Notes under the pieces: generated by a model
Seen by the model: only the letters and a program-made list of their open reading frames with translations
The model's database searches: none
What the model was told of the DNA's origin: nothing
Part shown: positions 41,701-51,190 of the stretch, piece after piece
Position numbering within the stretch: the first letter of the stretch is position 1
How the letters are laid out: each line of letters starts with the position of its first letter
Position numbers and translations under genes: made by a program
Source: Microbacterium galbinum
GTDB lineage: Bacteria > Actinomycetota > Actinomycetes > Actinomycetales > Microbacteriaceae
Assembly: GCF_023101185.1 (NCBI RefSeq)
Contig: NZ_CP078077.1
Coordinates: forward strand, 2,819,630 to 2,883,629
DNA length: 64,000 nucleotides
Direction: 5' to 3'

Positions 41701-42329
41701 GCAAGCTCGCACAACTCGGCCGGGTGAATCCGCTCGCGCTCGAGGAGTTCGCCGCGCTGGAACAGCGTCACGCGTTCCTCACCGAACAGCTCGCGGATCT
41801 CACGCAGACCCGTCAAGACCTGATGACGATCATCGCCGACCTCGACGAGCGGATGCAGACCATCTTCGCGAGCGCGTTCGCGGATACCCAGGAGGCGTTC
41901 GGCGAGGTCTTCCCGCTGCTGTTCCCCGGCGGTACGGGCAGCATCTCGCTCACCGACCCCGACAACATGCTCACGACCGGGATCGAGGTCGCCGTGCGCC
42001 CGGTCGGGAAGAAGATCGAACGGCTCTCCCTGCTCTCGGGCGGAGAGCGCTCACTCGCAGCCGTCGCTCTGCTCGTGGCGATATTCAAGGCGCGTCCGAG
42101 CCCGTTCTACATCCTCGACGAGGTCGAGGCCGCGCTCGACGATGCGAACCTCGGCCGACTTCTCACCGTCTTCGAGCAGCTGCGCGAGACCTCGCAGCTG
42201 CTCGTGATCACGCACCAGAAGCGCACGATGGAGATCGCCGATGCGCTGTACGGCGTGTCGATGCGTCAGGACGGCGTCTCCGCGGTGGTCGGGCAGCGCG
42301 TGGGCGATCGCGCGGCCGCGGCGAGCTGA
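38784..42329 (+). CDS. smc: chromosome segregation protein SMC
   Basis: Structural maintenance of chromosomes ATPase, core of the condensin-like complex, 1181 aa. Walker A G-P-N-G-S-G-K-S-N is at 31-39, the coiled-coil arms flank a hinge at about residues 480-640 (G-P-G-I-R-G-L-V-G-D-A-V), and the ABC signature L-S-G-G-E is at 1084-1088 followed by I-L-D-E-V-E-A-A-L-D. The start at 38784 fits M-H-L-K-S-L-T-L-K-G-F-K-S-F; a longer upstream frame runs into the intergenic promoter and is rejected. scpA/scpB are not in the window. Confidence 0.97.
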   Translation: MHLKSLTLKGFKSFAQPTSFVFEPGVTCIVGPNGSGKSNVVDALAWVMGEQGAKTLRGGKMEDVIFAGTSTRGPLGRAEVQLTIDNSDGALPIEYAEVTISRTLFRNGSSEYAINGDSCRLLDLQELLSDSGLGREMHVIVGQGRLDTVLQASPEDRRGFIEEAAGILKHRRRKEKTVRKLDAMETNLTRLSDLAGEIRRQLKPLGRQAEIAREAQSIAAVVRDAKARIFADDVVALRTALADHTRTENERHTERLVLSDQAETVRASIHRLEQDQNSVAVDQARSVAFGLEQVQERMRGLYTLANQRLALLGTEDDDAAVNAVTVTQATIDEARDEITEISAGLGDAQDAAVAASREVLNARAELDTLDVDIAEQSALVSEYDMRLSELRGTADAAASALAAVRGAVLRQENALEAANERRREASEALEAIDDAEAPEGSAADYSAAYENAQRAATAAEAERETLRERLHAAEREVDSLTAKAAALGSALALSGGSAEIVKAGGPGIRGLVGDAVQVRSGFEAAVAAVLGPLAEGVLVDTAADAFMLAAEAADQRRGVVDFVAAETARRSVELPQLPGVTPAVSAVDAPAGVLGILAHVLIADDLDAARAARTALDALDDESTTIVTVGGDVVTAHSLRTGSGGERSRLELAAERDAATERLAEVQVIVDSLREAREDANEAVETTRRQSKDALRALRELDAALATHAEQVNRITVRHEAAVAECERLETGLAQAQSAVADAEAKAESAKTALDDAVSAPRPVLDASARDGLLEALESAREGEVRARLEIETLRERVRAAQSRVTALERQREQERDAAAEAARRAVIRRAQREAAAGVAEELPRVLDSLDRSVTEARVALAEAETARAAQNQELTALRAQESSLRERLAGLTESVHGLELQIHEKKLHLTGLLERVASELALDEDILVAEYGPDQPVPRDVAEVSDDHEIDVDLTIPFDRRIQQRRLADAERKLAQLGRVNPLALEEFAALEQRHAFLTEQLADLTQTRQDLMTIIADLDERMQTIFASAFADTQEAFGEVFPLLFPGGTGSISLTDPDNMLTTGIEVAVRPVGKKIERLSLLSGGERSLAAVALLVAIFKARPSPFYILDEVEAALDDANLGRLLTVFEQLRETSQLLVITHQKRTMEIADALYGVSMRQDGVSAVVGQRVGDRAAAAS

Positions 42330-42398
42330 GGCCTCCGAGCGAATCGCCGGGGAACAGCGGCGGACTCCGCGAGGCCTCCCGCCCCGTAGGCTGGGGGG

Positions 42399-43271
42399 AT
42401 GGCGGAGAAGTCCTGGTCCCTCGGTCGCGCACTGCGCGGCATGTTCGTCAAGCCCACGATCGATGAGACGACCTGGGACGACCTCGAGACGGCGCTGATC
42501 ACGGCGGACTTCGGTCCCGACATCAGCGAGCGCATCGTCGAGGAGCTCCGGGCGAAGGTCGAACGGTTCCGTACGACCGACCCGAAGGACCTCCAGCGGA
42601 TGCTGCGCGAGACGCTCGAGGAGCACTTCGCGAAGTTCGACACCACGCTCAAGCTCACCGAGCGCCCCGCCGTGGTGCTCGTCGTGGGCGTGAACGGCGT
42701 CGGGAAGACGACCACGATCGGGAAGTTCACGAAGTTCCTGCGCGGATTCCAGCGAAGTGTCGTCGTGGGCGCCGCCGACACCTTTCGCGCGGCGGCCGTC
42801 GACCAGCTCGCCACCTGGGCCCAGCGCGGCGGCGCCGCGATCGTGCGGCCTCAGCAGGAGGGCCAGGACCCCGCATCGGTGGCATTCCAGACCGTCGAGT
42901 ACGCGCAGCGCGAGGGGATCGAGATCGCGATCATCGACACCGCGGGCCGGCTGCACACCAAGGGCGGCCTGATGGACGAGCTCGGCAAGATCCGGCGTGT
43001 GGTCGAGAAGCAGGCGCCGATCAGCGAGGTGCTGCTGGTACTCGACGCCACGACCGGGCAGAACGGGGTGATGCAGGCGGAGTCCTTCCTGCAGCACGCG
43101 GGGGTCACGGGACTCGTCCTCACGAAGCTCGACGGGTCCGCCAAGGGCGGTTTCGTTCTGGCGGTTCAGGAGCGCACCGGCATCCCCGTCAAGCTCCTCG
43201 GTCAGGGTGAGGGCATCGATGACCTGACCGGATTCACCCCGCACGTGTTCGTGCAATCACTTGTCGGATGA
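42399..43271 (+). CDS. ftsY: signal recognition particle receptor FtsY
   Basis: Membrane-associated GTPase that receives the Ffh-ribosome complex and hands it to the translocon. 290 aa, short because the acidic A domain found in E. coli is missing, which is common in actinobacteria. The N domain starts W-S-L-G-R-A-L-R-G-M-F; G1 is G-V-N-G-V-G-K-T-T near 97-105 and D-T-A-G-R follows. TAGGCT lies 6 nt before the ATG. It follows smc by about 70 nt. Confidence 0.96.
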   Translation: MAEKSWSLGRALRGMFVKPTIDETTWDDLETALITADFGPDISERIVEELRAKVERFRTTDPKDLQRMLRETLEEHFAKFDTTLKLTERPAVVLVVGVNGVGKTTTIGKFTKFLRGFQRSVVVGAADTFRAAAVDQLATWAQRGGAAIVRPQQEGQDPASVAFQTVEYAQREGIEIAIIDTAGRLHTKGGLMDELGKIRRVVEKQAPISEVLLVLDATTGQNGVMQAESFLQHAGVTGLVLTKLDGSAKGGFVLAVQERTGIPVKLLGQGEGIDDLTGFTPHVFVQSLVG

Positions 43272-43315
43272 CGACGGGACTACCGTCGCGAGCATGAGGC
43301 TGGTTTCATAGCGGT

Positions 43316-43816
43316 ATGGCGATCGAACACGACTACTTCGGGCTCCTGTCCTCAGGGCCGGACGGATCGATCTTCTGGTCGGAGACGGTCGAACTCGGCG
43401 ACCAGAGCGTCACCGTCGACCTGACCGCGCCCGATCAGGACGATGTGTCGTCCGAGGCGCTCGATATTGCCGCCTCGCTGATCGCCGGGCTCGAGAACGT
43501 CGACGACACGGCACGTCGCGGGATGCTGTCGGAGGTCGACGATCGCACGAGCGAGGTGACTGAGTACATCCTGCAGCAGCAGGAGGCCTACGGTGACGAC
43601 CTCCCCGATGTCCTCGTCGACATCTCGGGCGACGCCGCCGTCGACATCATCCGTTCTCTCCGGCTCATGAGCATGACGATCCTCGCCGACGAGCACGGCG
43701 GGTCCGAGCCGTTCGCGGTGCTGGAGTACGCGCTCGACGCCGCCACCACGGACGACGTGCTCCTGGTGAACCTCGGTTCCGACGGCAGCGTGCAGTCGGT
43801 GATGAGCGCCGACTGA
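43316..43816 (+). CDS. DUF2004-like protein
   Basis: 166 aa, acidic and soluble. A conserved-looking start D-Y-F-G-L-L-S-S-G-P-D-G-S-I-F-W-S-E (about residues 6-23) resembles DUF2004, a family of unknown function found in small bacterial proteins. It lies 44 nt after ftsY on the same strand and is convergent with lipA. No catalytic motif is seen. The family call is moderate. Confidence 0.65.
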   Translation: MAIEHDYFGLLSSGPDGSIFWSETVELGDQSVTVDLTAPDQDDVSSEALDIAASLIAGLENVDDTARRGMLSEVDDRTSEVTEYILQQQEAYGDDLPDVLVDISGDAAVDIIRSLRLMSMTILADEHGGSEPFAVLEYALDAATTDDVLLVNLGSDGSVQSVMSAD

Positions 43817-43831
43817 CGCGACGGTCTGTGC

Positions 43832-44821
43832 TCAGACCGCCTGGGCGAATCCCAGATCGGCGCTGTCGGCGATGTGGGCGAGGTGCGCGGGGATCTCCCG
43901 TCCCTTCGACACCATCGACTGCGCCCACAGGCGGCCCGCACGGTACGACGAACGCACAAGGGGCCCGGCCAGGACACCGAGGAACCCGATGCGCTCGGCC
44001 TCGTCCTTGAACTCGACGAACTCCGCCGGCTTCACCCAGCGCGCCACCGGGAGGTGACGCGGCGACGGGCGCAGGTACTGCGTGATGGTGATGATGTCGC
44101 ACCCGGCGTCGTGCAGATCCTGGAGCGCCTGGACGACCTCCTCCGGTTCCTCACCCATGCCCAGGATGAGGTTCGACTTGGTGATGAGGCCGGCGTCTCG
44201 CGCCTGTGTGATCACGTCGAGCGAGCGCTCGTAGCGGAACGCCGGGCGGATGCGCTTGAAGATGCGCGGCACGGTCTCGACGTTGTGCGCGAAGACCTCG
44301 GGGCGCGCATCGAAGATCTGCCCCAGGAACGCCGGATCGGCGTTGTGCTCGTTGGCCAGCAGCTCGACGCCGGTGTTCGGATTGAGCTCGTGGATCTTGC
44401 GGACGGTCTCCGCGTTGAGCCAGGCTCCCGTGTCCGGCAGATCGTCACGCGCGACGCTGGTCACCGTCGCGTAGCGAAGGTTCATCCGCACCACGCTCTC
44501 GGCGACCCGACGCGGCTCGTCGGTGTCGTAGTCGGCGGGCTTGCCGGTGTCGATCTGGCAGAAGTCGCACCGGCGCGTGCACTGCGAGCCCCCGATGAGG
44601 AAGGTGGCCTCGCGGTCCTCCCAGCACTCGAAAATGTTGGGGCACCCGGCTTCCTGGCACACGGTGTGCAGGTCCTCGCTCTTCACGAGCGACTGCAGGG
44701 CCGTGTACTCCGGGCCCATCTTCGCCTTGGTGCGGATCCATTCGGGCTTGCGTTCGATCGGCGTCTCGGCGTTTCGTACTTCGAGGCGGAGGAGCTTGCG
44801 CCCCTCGGGGACGGCGGTCAT
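43832..44821 (-). CDS. lipA: lipoyl synthase
   Basis: Radical-SAM enzyme that inserts two sulfurs into octanoyl-protein to make lipoate. 329 aa from the ATG at 44821. Both cluster sites are intact: auxiliary [12 protein letters not shown] (near residues 55-66) and radical-[12 protein letters not shown] (near 81-89); the C-terminal R-S-S-Y-R-A-G is also present. The start overlaps the lipB stop by 4 nt, so lipB-lipA is one coupled operon. It serves pyruvate and 2-oxoglutarate dehydrogenases and the glycine cleavage system. Confidence 0.97.
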   Translation of the reverse strand: MTAVPEGRKLLRLEVRNAETPIERKPEWIRTKAKMGPEYTALQSLVKSEDLHTVCQEAGCPNIFECWEDREATFLIGGSQCTRRCDFCQIDTGKPADYDTDEPRRVAESVVRMNLRYATVTSVARDDLPDTGAWLNAETVRKIHELNPNTGVELLANEHNADPAFLGQIFDARPEVFAHNVETVPRIFKRIRPAFRYERSLDVITQARDAGLITKSNLILGMGEEPEEVVQALQDLHDAGCDIITITQYLRPSPRHLPVARWVKPAEFVEFKDEAERIGFLGVLAGPLVRSSYRAGRLWAQSMVSKGREIPAHLAHIADSADLGFAQAV

Positions 44822-45456
44822 ACGGTGACTCCTGAGTACTCGGTGGCGAAGGTGCGGATCACGGAGGAGAGGACGTCGGCGGGGGAGACGTCCGCCCCGA
44901 CGATCTCGCTGATGGTGGTGACGCCGGCGTCGGTGATGCCGCACGGGATGATGTCGCGGAAACCGGCGAGGGAGTTGTCGCAGTTGAGCGCGAACCCATG
45001 CATCGTCACACCCTGCTGCACCCGCACGCCGATCGCGGCGACCTTGTCCTCGGACAGCGGGCGGCGCACCCAGACGCCGCTCCTGCCCTCGACCTGGTAG
45101 CCGTCCACGCCCAGCGGTCCGAGGACGTCGATCAGCAGACGCTCCAGACGGCGCACGTGGGCGACGACGTCGAGTGGCTCCTCGAGTCGGACGATGGGGT
45201 ATCCGACGAGCTGACCCGGTCCGTGCCAGGTGATCTTCCCGCCGCGGTCGACATCGATCACGGGCGTCCCGTCCGCGGGGCGTTCGTGCGGCTCGGTGCG
45301 CTTGCCGGCGGTGTACACGGCCTCGTGCTCGAGCAGGATGAGCGTGTCGGGGCGCGTGCCGTCGACCACGTCCGTGTGGATCCGTCGTTGAAGATCCCAA
45401 CCCTCGGCGTAAGGGACGAGGTCCGGAGCGAGTCCGCCCGTCACGATGTCCAGCAT
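44818..45456 (-). CDS. lipB: lipoyl(octanoyl) transferase
   Basis: Moves octanoate from acyl carrier protein to lipoyl domains, the step before LipA. 212 aa from the ATG at 45456, which has GGGAGA about 8 nt upstream; an ATG four codons earlier lacks a site. Motifs include [16 protein letters not shown] near 72-87, K-V-A-A-I-G-V, and the catalytic Cys in [10 protein letters not shown]. It is divergent from the TetR gene. Confidence 0.95.
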   Translation of the reverse strand: MLDIVTGGLAPDLVPYAEGWDLQRRIHTDVVDGTRPDTLILLEHEAVYTAGKRTEPHERPADGTPVIDVDRGGKITWHGPGQLVGYPIVRLEEPLDVVAHVRRLERLLIDVLGPLGVDGYQVEGRSGVWVRRPLSEDKVAAIGVRVQQGVTMHGFALNCDNSLAGFRDIIPCGITDAGVTTISEIVGADVSPADVLSSVIRTFATEYSGVTV

Positions 45457-45476
45457 CCGATCTCCCATCGAAGCGC

Positions 45477-45499
45477 ATTGTTGTAACGCGTCCAACAAT
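45477..45499. promoter_or_regulatory. candidate TetR operator
   Basis: ATTGTTG (45477-45483) and CAACAAT (45493-45499) form a perfect 7-bp dyad with a 9-nt spacer in the gap between lipB and the TetR gene. The layout fits autoregulation by the TetR protein. Confidence 0.5.
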
Positions 45500-45552
45500 A
45501 CGCCTCTCGATGCGCGCCGCGACGCATCGGCGCGGCGCGGTACCGTGAAGGC

Positions 45553-46140
45553 ATGAAGACCACCGGTCGTGCCGGACGCCCGAAGGCGTCGTCCCGCGAG
45601 ACGCTCGCCGAGGCCGCCTGCGAACTCTTCCTCGAGCAGGGGTACGAGTCGACCTCCATCGCCGAGATCACTCAGCGGGCAGGGGTGAGCCGGTCGAGCT
45701 TCTTCAACTACTTCGCGTCGAAGAGCGACGTGCTCTGGTCGGGGCTCGACGCTCGCATCGCTGAGGCGTCCGATGCTCTCGACGTCCTCGATCGCGACGC
45801 GAGCGACGCGGACGTCCGCCTGATCCTGCTCACAGCGGTGCGGGAGTTCGCCCCCGACCCCCTGGCCCTCGCACTGCGGAACGTCGCGGCGATGGGCCTC
45901 GAGGACGAACTTCCGCGCGACGCGGGTGTGCGCCAGGCGCGGCTGGCTGCGGCGATCGCACAGGCCGCCCGTACCTCGGGGATCGATGAGATCCGCGCCG
46001 ACATCCTCGGTGCGGCTCACGCCGCCGCGGTGCTCTCGTCGCTGCGGGTCTGGGCGGAGCAGGGGGCGGGTCGTGCGGCACCCGAGAACGTGCTCCGCGA
46101 TGCGCTCGACCTCATCGGCGACCTCCGCTGGTCCCGCTGA
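45553..46140 (+). CDS. TetR family transcriptional regulator
   Basis: 195 aa. The N-terminal helix-turn-helix is [21 protein letters not shown] and continues R-S-S-F-F-N-Y-F (about residues 23-52); the C-terminal ligand domain is not conserved. TACCGT lies 6 nt before the ATG, suggesting a leaderless message. It is divergent from lipB with a perfect dyad between, so it may affect lipoate synthesis as well as itself, but the ligand is unknown. Confidence 0.88.
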   Translation: MKTTGRAGRPKASSRETLAEAACELFLEQGYESTSIAEITQRAGVSRSSFFNYFASKSDVLWSGLDARIAEASDALDVLDRDASDADVRLILLTAVREFAPDPLALALRNVAAMGLEDELPRDAGVRQARLAAAIAQAARTSGIDEIRADILGAAHAAAVLSSLRVWAEQGAGRAAPENVLRDALDLIGDLRWSR

Positions 46141-46201
46141 TTCGACAAGCCGGGTCGAGCCGACGATCCGCGTCGGTCGACTCGCGTAGAATCGGAGCAC
46201 C

Positions 46202-47758
46202 ATGGCTACGTTTGGCACGCTCTCCGATCGGCTCACCGAGACCTTCCGCAATCTGCGCACGAAGGGAAAACTCAGCGCGAGCGATGTCGACGGCACCGTG
46301 CGCGAGATCCGCCGCGCACTCCTCGACGCCGACGTCGCACTCACGGTCGTCAAGGACTTCACGGCGAGGGTCCGCGAACGTGCGCTCGGAGACGAGGTCA
46401 ACAAGGCGCTGAACCCCGCCCAGCAGGTCGTTCAGATCGTCAACGAGGAGCTGGTGCAGATCCTCGGCGGAGAGCAGCGTCGTCTGCAGTTCGCGAAGAC
46501 CGCTCCGACCGTCATCATGCTCGCCGGCCTCCAGGGCTCGGGAAAGACGACGTTCGCCGGAAAGCTCGCCAAGCAGCTCGAGGGCGAGGGGCACACGCCT
46601 CTGCTCGTCGCCGCGGACCTCCAGCGTCCGAACGCCGTGAACCAGCTGCAGGTCGTCGCCGAGCAGGCCGGCGCCACCATCTACGCCCCCGAGCCCGGCA
46701 ACGGTGTCGGCGACCCAGTGAAGGTCTCGCGGGACGGTGTCGAGCACGCGCGCCGCCAGCAGCACGACGTCGTGATCATCGACACCGCCGGACGACTCGG
46801 CGTCGACGCCGAGCTCATGAAGCAGGCGGCCGACATCCGCGCGGCGGTCCAGCCCGATGAGGTCCTTTTCGTGATCGACGCGATGATCGGTCAGGATGCC
46901 GTCAACACGGCGAAGGCGTTCCAGGAGGGCGTCGATTTCACCGGTGTCGTGCTCTCGAAGCTCGACGGCGACGCGCGTGGTGGAGCCGCGCTCTCGGTCG
47001 CGTCGATCACCGGTCGCCCGATCATCTTCGCCTCCACGGGTGAGCGTCTGGAAGACCTCGAGCCCTTCTACCCGGATCGCATGGCGAGCCGCATCCTCGA
47101 CCTCGGTGACATCCTCACTCTGATCGAGCAGGCGCAGCAGGCGTTCGACGAGGAAGAGGCGATGAAGGTCGCCGAAAAGCTCGCGACCGAGCAGTTCACC
47201 CTCGAAGACTTCCTCGAGCAGCTTCAGCAGATGAAGAAGATGGGCTCGATGAAGAAGATGCTGGGGATGCTCCCCGGCATGGGCCAGATGAAGCAGCAGC
47301 TCGACGACTTCGACGAGCGCGAGATCGATCGCACCGAAGCGATCATCCGGTCGATGACGCCGGGCGAGCGCCGCAATCCCAAGGTTCTCAACGGCTCGCG
47401 CCGCCTGCGCATCGCCCGGGGTTCGGGCATGACGGTCACCGACGTGAACCAGCTCGTCGCCCGCTTCGAACAGGCCGCGAAGATGATGAAGACCGTCGCC
47501 CGCGGCGGTACCCCGAACATCCCCGGCATGGGCCCGGTCCCTGGAATGGGACGCCCCGGCGCATCGTCCAAGCGCGGGAAGAAGGGCAAGTCGTCGAGCG
47601 GATCGCGCTCGGGCAACCCGGCCAAGCGTGCGGCCGAGAACTCCGGAGCCGTCGCTACCGCGCAGCCGACCGGTTCGGGATTCGGTCTGGGCGGCGGTGC
47701 GAAGGCGCCGACCGAGGCCGATCTCGCCGAGATTCAGAAGCTGTTCGGCAAGAGCTGA
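46202..47758 (+). CDS. ffh: signal recognition particle protein Ffh
   Basis: GTPase that binds signal sequences and 4.5S RNA for co-translational membrane targeting, 518 aa. NG domain with G1 G-L-Q-G-S-G-K-T-T near 108-116 and D-T-A-G-R near 196; M domain with repeated Met ([10 protein letters not shown] and M-L-P-G-M-G-Q-M) near 345-370. A Gly/Ser/Lys-rich C-terminal extension follows. TAGAAT lies 9 nt before the ATG. The last 104 bp overlap the convergent EamA gene. Confidence 0.97.
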   Translation: MATFGTLSDRLTETFRNLRTKGKLSASDVDGTVREIRRALLDADVALTVVKDFTARVRERALGDEVNKALNPAQQVVQIVNEELVQILGGEQRRLQFAKTAPTVIMLAGLQGSGKTTFAGKLAKQLEGEGHTPLLVAADLQRPNAVNQLQVVAEQAGATIYAPEPGNGVGDPVKVSRDGVEHARRQQHDVVIIDTAGRLGVDAELMKQAADIRAAVQPDEVLFVIDAMIGQDAVNTAKAFQEGVDFTGVVLSKLDGDARGGAALSVASITGRPIIFASTGERLEDLEPFYPDRMASRILDLGDILTLIEQAQQAFDEEEAMKVAEKLATEQFTLEDFLEQLQQMKKMGSMKKMLGMLPGMGQMKQQLDDFDEREIDRTEAIIRSMTPGERRNPKVLNGSRRLRIARGSGMTVTDVNQLVARFEQAAKMMKTVARGGTPNIPGMGPVPGMGRPGASSKRGKKGKSSSGSRSGNPAKRAAENSGAVATAQPTGSGFGLGGGAKAPTEADLAEIQKLFGKS

Positions 47759-48620
47759 CGGCCCGCCCGGGCATCGCCGCGAACTGCCCGCCGACCAATG
47801 CGGCGAGGACGACGGCGATCCCGACTCCCTGCATGCCGGTGAACGACTCGCCGGCGACGACGACGCCGAGGAGCGTCGCCACCACCGGGGAGAGCAACGC
47901 GAGCAGTCCGGGCGCGATCACCGGCAGTTTCTGGATGCCGCCGAACCACAGGGTGTAGGCGAAGATGCCGCCCACCGTCGCGAGCCACGTGTAGCCGAGT
48001 GCGGCCGTCGCGTCGATCGCGGGGGGCGTTCCCTCGATCAGGAGCGTGAGGGGCAGGAGAACGAGACCTCCGGCGCCGAGCTGCCACCCCGCGTAAGTGA
48101 TGGGACCGACCCCCTTCGGCCGTCCCCAGCGCTTCGTCAGGACCATTCCGGCGCCGGTCGCCGTCACGCCGCCGAGCGCCGCGAGGACTCCCCACGCGTC
48201 GAGCCCCGCCGACGGCCCGAGGACGATGAGTGCGACGCCCATCGTGCCTCCCAGTGCCGCGGCCGCGGAGAACGGACGGATGCGTTCGTGCAGCACGAGC
48301 GCACCCAGCGCGAGCACGATCAGCGGTTGAGCGCCGGCGACCGCGGCAGCCACCCCTCCCGGAAGACGCTCGGCGGCGAGGAAGAGCAGGGGGAAGAACG
48401 CCCCGATGTTGAGCGCGCCGAGCACCACCGCCTTTCCCCACCAGGCGCCGCGGGGGAGTCTGCGCGAGAGCAGGATCGCGACGACCCCGGCGGGGAGAGA
48501 GCGCAGGAGTCCGGCGAAGAGCGGATGCCCTGGCGGCAGCATCTCCGTCGTGACGAGGTAGGTCGTTCCCCAGGCCATCGGTGCGAGGGCGGTGAGGAGC
48601 AGGATGCGAAGACGGTTCAT
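47655..48620 (-). CDS. EamA/DMT family exporter
   Basis: Drug/metabolite transporter with ten predicted helices, 321 aa. Two EamA repeats are visible: W-G-T-T-Y-L-V-T near residue 17-24 and W-Q-L-G-A-G-G near 180-186. Starts at 48620. The last 35 residues (from about R-A-V-S-S-C-R) are Arg/Ser-rich, outside the fold, and are encoded antisense to the 3' end of ffh. It is divergent from a LysR gene that probably controls it. Substrate unknown; amino acids or metabolites are common for the family. Confidence 0.88.
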   Translation of the reverse strand: MNRLRILLLTALAPMAWGTTYLVTTEMLPPGHPLFAGLLRSLPAGVVAILLSRRLPRGAWWGKAVVLGALNIGAFFPLLFLAAERLPGGVAAAVAGAQPLIVLALGALVLHERIRPFSAAAALGGTMGVALIVLGPSAGLDAWGVLAALGGVTATGAGMVLTKRWGRPKGVGPITYAGWQLGAGGLVLLPLTLLIEGTPPAIDATAALGYTWLATVGGIFAYTLWFGGIQKLPVIAPGLLALLSPVVATLLGVVVAGESFTGMQGVGIAVVLAALVGGQFAAMPGRAVSSCRTASESRRDRPRSAPSHRRPDRIPNRSAAR

Positions 48621-48663
48621 GTTCTCAGCATGGGCACGCAGTCCGCATGAATCCAACGCATTC

Positions 48664-48678
48664 TGAACATGCCGTTCA
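48664..48678. promoter_or_regulatory. candidate LysR-type dyad
   Basis: TGAACATGCCGTTCA, a 5-bp perfect dyad with 5-nt spacer, lies between the EamA and LysR starts. It fits the T-N11-A layout of LysR sites. Confidence 0.4.
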
Positions 48679-48698
48679 TGACGTGAGATCATGTGCAG

Positions 48699-49580
48699 AT
48701 GGAGCTTCAACAGATGCGCTACGTCGTCGAGGTGGCCGCGACGCGGAGCTTCACCCGAGCCGCCGAGCGGTGCTTCGTCACGCAGTCCGCGCTGAGCCAC
48801 CAGATCGCCGCCCTCGAGCGGGAGCTGGGTCAGCGACTGTTCATCCGGTCGAGCCGCGGTGTCCGGCTGACCGAGGCGGGGGAGGCTTTCCTCCCACCGG
48901 CGCGCAGCGCGCTCGCTTCTGCGCAGCAGGCCGTCGACGCCGTGGCCGCCGAGCCCGATCAGCTGGACGGCACCGTTCGGATCGGAATCATCCCGACGGT
49001 CGTCGCCGTCCGCGTTCCGCGCCTCCTCGCGTCGTTCCGAGCCGCACACCCCGCCGTACGGGTCGAACTGGAGATGGGCAACAGCGATGACCTCGTCGCG
49101 AAGATCCGGCGCGGCGATCTGGATGTCGCGCTTCTCGGGCTGCAACCGGGCGCCGAGCCCCGCGGCGTCGGATACCGGGAGCTCGCCGTCGATCATCACG
49201 TCGCGGTGCTCCCGCGTGCCCACCGACTCGCGGCGCGCACCCGACTGAGACTCGGCGATCTCGCCGAGGACGTCTTCGTGGACTTCCCGGCCGGGACGTC
49301 GGGGCGAGCCCAGAGCGACGTCGCCTTCCGGGCGGCGGGCGTCGATCGCGACGTCGCATTCGAAGTCGACACGGCCGGAGTCATGCTCGGCCTGGTCGCC
49401 GAGGGACTCGCGGTCGCGCTCCTCACTCCGGGGGCGGTTCCCGCGGGTATGGCCGGGGTGAGCACGGTCACGGTCGCCGACGGCCCGAGGCGAGCGGAGT
49501 ACGTCGCCTGGGATCTCGACTCGCCTCGGCGTGTCGCTCGTGCGTTGCTGACGGTGCTTGATGGGGAGGCATCCGTCTGA
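48699..49580 (+). CDS. LysR family transcriptional regulator
   Basis: 293 aa from the ATG at 48699 (M-E-L-Q-Q-M-R-Y-V-V-E-V-A), the usual family N-terminus; a GTG two codons earlier is possible. The winged HTH includes T-R-S-F-T-R-A-A-E-R-C-F-V-T-Q-S-A-L-S-H near residues 14-33, followed by the periplasmic-binding-type effector domain. It is divergent from the EamA exporter with a 78-bp gap, so it probably regulates that exporter. Confidence 0.92.
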   Translation: MELQQMRYVVEVAATRSFTRAAERCFVTQSALSHQIAALERELGQRLFIRSSRGVRLTEAGEAFLPPARSALASAQQAVDAVAAEPDQLDGTVRIGIIPTVVAVRVPRLLASFRAAHPAVRVELEMGNSDDLVAKIRRGDLDVALLGLQPGAEPRGVGYRELAVDHHVAVLPRAHRLAARTRLRLGDLAEDVFVDFPAGTSGRAQSDVAFRAAGVDRDVAFEVDTAGVMLGLVAEGLAVALLTPGAVPAGMAGVSTVTVADGPRRAEYVAWDLDSPRRVARALLTVLDGEASV

Positions 49581-49590
49581 CAACGGCGAC

Positions 49591-49624
49591 GGGGCGGGCC
49601 CGGAGTTCCCTCCGGACCCGCCCC
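49591..49624. terminator. hairpin between convergent LysR and glpK
   Basis: GGGGCGGG plus CCGGA (49591-49604) pairs with TCCGG and CCGCCCC (49611-49624) with one mismatch. It starts 10 nt past the LysR stop and 16 nt past the glpK stop on the other strand, so it may serve both. Confidence 0.6.
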
Positions 49625-49640
49625 TCGCGGTGATCGGTCG

Positions 49641-51155
49641 TTACTTGACGTCCTCGTCGACCCAGTCCATCGACTTGGTGACGGCCTTGCGCCACAGGCG
49701 CAGCTGGCGGTCGCGCTCGTCACTCTCCATGGAGGGCTCCCAGCGACGGTCTTCCTGCCAGTTTGCGGAGAGCTCATCCAGGCCGCTCCAGAACCCGACG
49801 GCGAGGCCGGCGGCGTAGGCGGCGCCGAGGGCGGTCGTCTCCGCGACGACCGGTCGCACGACCGGCACGCCCAGGACATCGGCCTGGAACTGCATCAGAG
49901 CGTCATTGGCGACCATGCCGCCGTCGACCTTGAGCTCCGTGAGGTCGACGCCCGCGTCCGCGTTGACCGCGTCGAGCACGTCGCGGGTCTGGAAGGCCAC
50001 GGCCTCCAGTGCGGCGCGCGCGATGTGGTTCTTGTTCGCGTAGCGGGTGAGGCCCACGATCGCGCCACGCGCATCCGGTCGCCAGTACGGTGCGAACAGG
50101 CCCGAGAACGCCGGGACGATGTACACGCCGCCGTTGTCCTCGACCTTGTCGGCCAGTTCCTCGACCTCGGGGGCCGAGGAGATGATGCCGAGCTGGTCGC
50201 GCAGCCACTGGATTAGCGATCCGGTGACGGCGATCGAACCCTCGAGCGCGTAGTGTGTCGGAGCGTCGCCGAGCTTGTAGCCGACGGTGGTGAGCAGACC
50301 GTTCTTCGAGTGGACGACCTCCTCGCCGGTGTTGAAGATGAGGAAGCAGCCGGTTCCGTAGGTGTTCTTGCTCTCACCGGTCTGGAAGGCGGCCTGTCCG
50401 AACGTCGCGGCCTGCTGGTCGCCGAGGATGCCGGCGATCGGCGTCTCGCGCAGCAGCGAGGAGTCCTCCGCCGCACCGTAGACCTCGGAGGAGGAGCGGA
50501 TCTCCGGCATCATCGAGCGCGGCACGCCGAACGCCTCGAGGATGTCGTCGCGCCACTCGAGCGTCTCGAGGTCCATGAACATCGTGCGCGAGGCGTTCGT
50601 GACATCGGTCACGTGCACGCCGCCGTCGACGCCGCCGGTGAGGTTCCACAGCACCCAGCTGTCGGTGGTGCCGAAGATGAGGTCCCCGGCTTCCGCCTTC
50701 GCGCGCGCACCCTCGACGTTCTCGAGGATCCACGCGATCTTCGTCCCCGAGAAGTACGTCGCCAGCGGGAGTCCGACGATCGGCTTGAAGCGCTCGACTC
50801 CGCCGTCGGCCGCGAGGCGGTCGACGATGTCCTGCGTGCGGGTGTCCTGCCAGACGATCGCGTTGTAGGCGGGCTTGCCGGTCGTCTTGTCCCAGACGAC
50901 GGCCGTCTCGCGCTGGTTGGTGATGCCCACCGCCGCGATGTCGTGACGGGTGAGGTCGGCGCGGCTCAGTGCGAGGCCGATGACCTCCTGCACGTTGCGC
51001 CAGATCTCGGAGGCGTCGTGCTCCACCCAGCCGGCCTTCGGCAGGATCTGCTCGTGCTCCTTCTGGCCCGTCGCGATGATGCTGCCCTTCTTGTCGAAGA
51101 TGATCGCGCGGCTGGAGGTGGTTCCCTGATCGATGGCGAGGATGTAGTCAGCCAT
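49641..51155 (-). CDS. glpK: glycerol kinase
   Basis: Phosphorylates glycerol to sn-glycerol-3-phosphate with ATP. 504 aa from the ATG at 51155. FGGY-family features: [10 protein letters not shown] near residues 7-16, G-W-V-E-H-D near 40-45, G-I-T-N-Q-R-E-T near 80-87, and the C-terminal F-W-S-G-L-D-E-L near 468-475. Last gene of the glpD-glpF-glpK run, 35 nt after glpF. Confidence 0.96.
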   Translation of the reverse strand: MADYILAIDQGTTSSRAIIFDKKGSIIATGQKEHEQILPKAGWVEHDASEIWRNVQEVIGLALSRADLTRHDIAAVGITNQRETAVVWDKTTGKPAYNAIVWQDTRTQDIVDRLAADGGVERFKPIVGLPLATYFSGTKIAWILENVEGARAKAEAGDLIFGTTDSWVLWNLTGGVDGGVHVTDVTNASRTMFMDLETLEWRDDILEAFGVPRSMMPEIRSSSEVYGAAEDSSLLRETPIAGILGDQQAATFGQAAFQTGESKNTYGTGCFLIFNTGEEVVHSKNGLLTTVGYKLGDAPTHYALEGSIAVTGSLIQWLRDQLGIISSAPEVEELADKVEDNGGVYIVPAFSGLFAPYWRPDARGAIVGLTRYANKNHIARAALEAVAFQTRDVLDAVNADAGVDLTELKVDGGMVANDALMQFQADVLGVPVVRPVVAETTALGAAYAAGLAVGFWSGLDELSANWQEDRRWEPSMESDERDRQLRLWRKAVTKSMDWVDEDVK

Positions 51156-51190
51156 GGTGTGTTCTCCTTTGAAGTGGGATTCGGGTGGCG

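Noticed and set aside
45457..46404. Long N-terminal extension of LipB
   Set aside because: It is antisense to the TetR gene and the 5' end of ffh; LipB proteins begin as at 45456, which also has a ribosome-binding site.
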